Shown: one piece after another, positions 33,283-36,578 of the stretch
How the letters are laid out: each line of letters starts with the position of its first letter
Position numbering within the stretch: the stretch's first letter is position 1
Assembly (NCBI GenBank): GCA_020350445.1
Contig: CP070717.1
Span: 4,659,457-4,696,034, forward strand
Direction of reading: 5' to 3'
From: Acidobacteriota bacterium
GTDB taxonomy: Bacteria; Acidobacteriota; UBA6911; RPQK01; JAPXNP01
DNA length: 36,578 nt
Translations under genes and position numbers: made by a program
Notes under the pieces: model-generated
The model's database searches: none
What the model was told of the DNA's origin: nothing
Seen by the model: the letters and a program-made list of their open reading frames with translations, nothing else

Positions 33283-34455
33283 ATGTCGAGACATTACTGG
33301 ACGGATCCTCTCACCTGGGCAGGGAATGCTGCGATCTTCATGTTTGGAGTTGTCATCGCCATGCTGGGCGGACTCCTTCCCGCACTGTTCGAGCGGGCGA
33401 ACCTCGACCCGGCACAGGCCGGGAGCCTGTTCCTCTTCCTGAGTCTGGGTTCCTTTGTCGTGACGGTTTCTAGCGGACCTGTCTTCGACAAGATCGGGTA
33501 TCGCCTGATCCTGATCGTCTGCTCGCTGGCTGTCTGTGCAGCGCTCTGGCTGATGGCCACTGCCGTGGATTACCCGACGCTGGTACTCTCTAGCGCTCTC
33601 CTCGGAATGGGCGGGGGCGGGTTGAACCTAGGCGCTAACGCCCTGGTCTCTGATCTCTATCCTTCGGGTGAGACGGTGGCCTTGAACCGTCTCGGTATCT
33701 TCTTCGGATTAGGGACATTCTTTATTCCGTTCTTCATCGGGATCTTGCTGGAATCGCTCGGAGTCGGTGGGGTCCTGGTCTTTTCGGGAAGCCTGGCCCT
33801 GATCCCGGGAGTTCTTTTCCTGTTGCTGCGTTTTCCAGAGGGAAAGCATGCGGAGACATTTCCGGTTGGTGAAGCGGTCGAGCTTTTGAAGAAACCCTAT
33901 GTTCTACTCCTGGGAATTTTGCTGCTGTTTCAGTCGGGAAACGAGATGACGACCAGTGGCTGGTTGACGACTTACCTGGTCCGAGAACTGCAGATCTCAA
34001 CCTCAAATGCCGCTTTCTACCTTTCCACATTCTGGGCGATGGTAATCCTTGGCCGGGCCTGTTCCGGATGGTTCCTGAGAGTTCTCGGGGCGGGACGAGT
34101 GGTGAGTTGGGGAGCACTTGGCGCCGCTGCGGGGGTCATACTGCTGTTACTCTTCCCCGATCGCTATCTATCCTTTGCAGTCGTCGGACTGATTGGATTT
34201 GCCATGTCACCGATCTTTCCCACGGTCATGGGAGAGGCTTCCGGCCGTTATCCGAAGTTCTCGGGTACGGTGATTGGGGCGCTGATGAGCATCGCCTTAA
34301 TCGGTGGGATGTTGGTGCCCTGGCTGGCTGGGCTTGTCGTTTCCTGGTACGGGCCGGGAGGGGCGTTCTTCTTCCCAATTGCCGGGTTTATTGGAGTGTG
34401 TCTGATTCAAACGTACGTTTCAATCCGGTATCACGGGCCCAGACAGGAAGGCTGA
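33283..34455 (+). CDS. MFS transporter (sugar-permease-like)
   Basis: The 390-aa protein has twelve predicted TM helices and the MFS loop 2-3 pattern GPVFDKIGYRL; GNEMTTSGWLTTYLV in TM7 and GFAMSPIFPTVMGEASGRYP in TM10-11 recall FucP/FHS-type sugar permeases. I chose ATG 33283, 19 bases after the SIS gene; a TTG 57 bases upstream lies inside that gene. The ribosome site is weak, so coupling is likely. It is the last gene of the six-gene run and its last 68 bases overlap the convergent histidine kinase gene. Confidence 0.9.
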   Translation: MSRHYWTDPLTWAGNAAIFMFGVVIAMLGGLLPALFERANLDPAQAGSLFLFLSLGSFVVTVSSGPVFDKIGYRLILIVCSLAVCAALWLMATAVDYPTLVLSSALLGMGGGGLNLGANALVSDLYPSGETVALNRLGIFFGLGTFFIPFFIGILLESLGVGGVLVFSGSLALIPGVLFLLLRFPEGKHAETFPVGEAVELLKKPYVLLLGILLLFQSGNEMTTSGWLTTYLVRELQISTSNAAFYLSTFWAMVILGRACSGWFLRVLGAGRVVSWGALGAAAGVILLLLFPDRYLSFAVVGLIGFAMSPIFPTVMGEASGRYPKFSGTVIGALMSIALIGGMLVPWLAGLVVSWYGPGGAFFFPIAGFIGVCLIQTYVSIRYHGPRQEG

Positions 34456-36578
34456 CCTTGATGACGGTGCCCTTTCCGGGAGAACTGCTGAGTTCTACCC
34501 TGCCACCCAGTTGCTCGACAAGTGAATAGACTGTCGATAGCCCGAGTCCGGCGCGATCTGGCCCCCGGGTTGTGAAGAATGGATCGAAGGCCCGGGAAAG
34601 AGTAATGGAATCCATCCCGACACCGTTGTCGACCACCTTCAGGACTGCGAGATAATCATTTCCAGTTGACCACCCGGTACTCTCTGGAGGGCAGGCTTCA
34701 GTATCCAGAGTGACCGTGACTGCCGGCGAGGCCGGGGACCATTCCTCGACTGCCTCTTCTGCGTTGGTGATCAGGTTGCGCAGGAGTTGCTCGAGTTGCT
34801 GCGCATTCCCCCAGACGGTTGGCTGGCTACTAATCTGGGTCGTCAGTTGTACCCGCGACGAGTCTATTCTGTCTTCCCTTTCCACGACCCGGTTAATGAT
34901 GTCGGCAAGGGCAATCTGCCGGGGTCTGGGGCTGTGGGACCGCTTCGAGAAGATCATCAACTCATTTACCATGGCCGCAATCCGATCGCCTGCAGTCCTC
35001 ATGTCAGCAATGATAGGGGAGAACTCGAGTGCCACCTTGTTTTCGAGCAGGGATAGATTGCCGAGAATGACCTGCATGAGGTTGTTGAAATGATGGGCGA
35101 TGCCGGTGGTCAGAAAGCCGAGTGCTTCCATCCTTTGGGCCTGCCTGAGCATCGTTTGACGATTCTCGATCTCTTTGAGATCTTCCAGTCGCTGGTGTGC
35201 AATGGAGAGAATCTGTGCGAGGTCGGCGATGCTCTGACACTGGGTCTTTCGAAACGCATTCTTCCGTGGACTGGAGACAATGAGTACTCCACCTCGGAAG
35301 GGGGCGGTCAGCAGCGTCTTCGTCCCAGCCGGCGCCAGCTCACTCCACTGCCCCAGCCCGGAGGGATGATCTGCTCGAGTTAATCTCCAGTTGGGGTATT
35401 CCAATGGTCTGGACGATGGCGGCTTTTCAAGGGCTTTTTCTCCAAATGTTCCTCCGACGCTGAACAGTGCCCATTGCCCTCCGTGGAGGTTCATCAGAAG
35501 AAAGGCGGAGTGTTCGCAGGTGAGCGTCTTCTCGAGCAGGCTGTCCAGTGTCCTCGCAACGGAGGGCCAGTCTCGTGCACTTCGCATCTCGCCGATCGCA
35601 CCCCTCAAGCGCTGACGCGAAAGGGCCTGGGTGTTGGCACGCGATTTCAGTCGATAATGAGTGAAGATAGTCGCTGCGATCACGATCAACAAGAGCGAGA
35701 AGGCCAGGAAAGCGTAGAGCTGTAGCCGATTGGATCGACGCAAGTAGCTGTTTTCGCGTGCGGTGCTCTCAACCTCGAATCTGGTCTGGAGTTCATCAAT
35801 TCGTTTCCGGTTCTCGCTGTTGAAGACCTCCTGGCTTGCGATCCAGTAACGATCAAAGTATTCCAAAGCTTTCTCGAAGTTACCTTGCCCCCGGTGGATA
35901 TCTCGAATGCTTGCGAGAGTTGCGGCCACTCCCCGGCGGTCCTCGATGCTTTCTTTGAGCTCGAGAGCTTTGAGGTGGTAGTCCAGGGCTTTGTCGGGTT
36001 CGTTGAGATCGGAGTGGATTCTTCCCAACCGGTCGTAAGCTGAGGCGATGGCTCTTGTCTCACCCAACTCCAAATAGTATTCGAGCGCCTCAGTTTGATG
36101 ATTCAATGCATCCGCCAGGCGTCCCTGATTCCGTGCGATGATGCCGAGGTTACTCAGTGCCCCGGCAACTCCTTGCGGATCATTTAGCTCGCGACCGATC
36201 GCCAGAGCACGCGAAACGGTCTCCTGGGCCCTCTCGTAGTCTTTGCTCAGCAGGTAGATGACCCCGGCCTGTCCCAAAGCCCCTGCCAAACCTGCCTGGT
36301 CGCCAGTTGACTCTGCCAGGGCGACTGCCTTCAGGCACAGGCTCAACCCCTGCCCCCTCTTGCCCGTAATGGCATAAACGACTCCCAGGCGGTGATAAAG
36401 AAGGATCAGTTCTGCTGGATATCCGTGGGATTCGGCGAGCTCGATTCCGTTCTGATAGTTACGGATCGCATCATCATACCGGCTCAGGAAATCGTTCGAT
36501 CTTCCCAGCAAGGTCAGTGCTCGAACAATTGCTTTGGAATCGTCAATCTCTTGAGCGATTCTGAGTGACTCGAGGATG
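34388..36578 (-). CDS. TPR-domain sensor histidine kinase (5' end beyond the right edge)
   Basis: The frame is open from the stop at 34388 to the window edge: about 730 residues without the N-terminus. It starts with at least six TPR units (e.g. LLYHRLGVVYAITGKRGQGL, ALSNLGIIARNQGRLADAL, SAYDRLGRIHSDLNEPDKAL), then one TM helix (LQLYAFLAFSLLLIVIAATI), a coiled, GAF-like region, a dimerisation domain with GIAHHFNNLMQVILGNL (phosphoacceptor His encoded at 35093-35095), and a catalytic domain with NLITNAEEAVEEW, VDNGVGM, FDPFFTTR and GLGLSTV. TPRs would be periplasmic with the kinase in the cytoplasm. No partner regulator is in the window. The convergent MFS gene overlaps its 3' end by 68 bases. 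Confidence 0.92.
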   Translation of the reverse strand, partial: ILESLRIAQEIDDSKAIVRALTLLGRSNDFLSRYDDAIRNYQNGIELAESHGYPAELILLYHRLGVVYAITGKRGQGLSLCLKAVALAESTGDQAGLAGALGQAGVIYLLSKDYERAQETVSRALAIGRELNDPQGVAGALSNLGIIARNQGRLADALNHQTEALEYYLELGETRAIASAYDRLGRIHSDLNEPDKALDYHLKALELKESIEDRRGVAATLASIRDIHRGQGNFEKALEYFDRYWIASQEVFNSENRKRIDELQTRFEVESTARENSYLRRSNRLQLYAFLAFSLLLIVIAATIFTHYRLKSRANTQALSRQRLRGAIGEMRSARDWPSVARTLDSLLEKTLTCEHSAFLLMNLHGGQWALFSVGGTFGEKALEKPPSSRPLEYPNWRLTRADHPSGLGQWSELAPAGTKTLLTAPFRGGVLIVSSPRKNAFRKTQCQSIADLAQILSIAHQRLEDLKEIENRQTMLRQAQRMEALGFLTTGIAHHFNNLMQVILGNLSLLENKVALEFSPIIADMRTAGDRIAAMVNELMIFSKRSHSPRPRQIALADIINRVVEREDRIDSSRVQLTTQISSQPTVWGNAQQLEQLLRNLITNAEEAVEEWSPASPAVTVTLDTEACPPESTGWSTGNDYLAVLKVVDNGVGMDSITLSRAFDPFFTTRGPDRAGLGLSTVYSLVEQLGGRVELSSSPGKGTVIKVSLPVWARDTGLKRTFESDTLQ

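Overview
The window suggests a Gram-negative bacterium: it carries RND efflux pumps, a TonB-dependent receptor, lipoproteins and Tat signal peptides. The mix of a VPS10/BNR-repeat giant, Tat-exported aldo/keto reductase and amidohydrolase, a TonB receptor with an N-terminal carboxypeptidase-like domain and a TPR histidine kinase is typical of Acidobacteriota-like genomes. That placement is inference from gene content. I see no rRNA, tRNA, CRISPR array, insertion sequence or phage gene. Coding density is high and nearly every gene looks intact, except the two cut by the window edges.

Left part (1-6.9 kb): a minus-strand efflux operon of one membrane-fusion protein and two RND permeases (the second runs off the left edge). 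A divergent 73-aa membrane protein of a kind found beside RND pumps sits upstream. At 6.9-8.4 kb a minus-strand pair encodes a tyrosine-kinase-like ATPase without a visible tyrosine tail and a minimal Wzz/GumC-like membrane protein.

At 8.6-11.4 kb two plus-strand genes encode an unusual cytochrome bd-like complex. One subunit is CydA-like with a C-terminal di-haem c domain; the other looks like a second, complementary CydA-like membrane protein, not an evident CydB. A Tat-type aldo/keto reductase and a secreted TPR protein follow on the minus strand.

At 13.4-18.5 kb lies a complete hoxFUYHW operon for a bidirectional NAD-linked [NiFe] hydrogenase (group 3d, Ralstonia-like, no separate hoxE). 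It is followed by a single-domain response regulator and a six-TM GAF histidine kinase. The 396-base leader holds a sigma-54-like promoter and a 19-bp palindrome. Hydrogenase (H2/NADH exchange) and the bd-like oxidase could together feed and drain a respiratory chain, but this is inferred from proximity.

At 20.9-27 kb are a secreted VPS10/BNR protein, the CstA transporter and a glutaminyl cyclase lipoprotein. From 27.0 to 34.5 kb six closely spaced plus-strand genes run: Tat amidohydrolase, lipoprotein, ZnuD-like TonB receptor with His/Glu-rich segments, ROK kinase without the usual zinc motif, SIS phosphosugar-binding protein, and MFS transporter. A 5'-truncated TPR histidine kinase, convergent and overlapping the MFS gene, closes the window.
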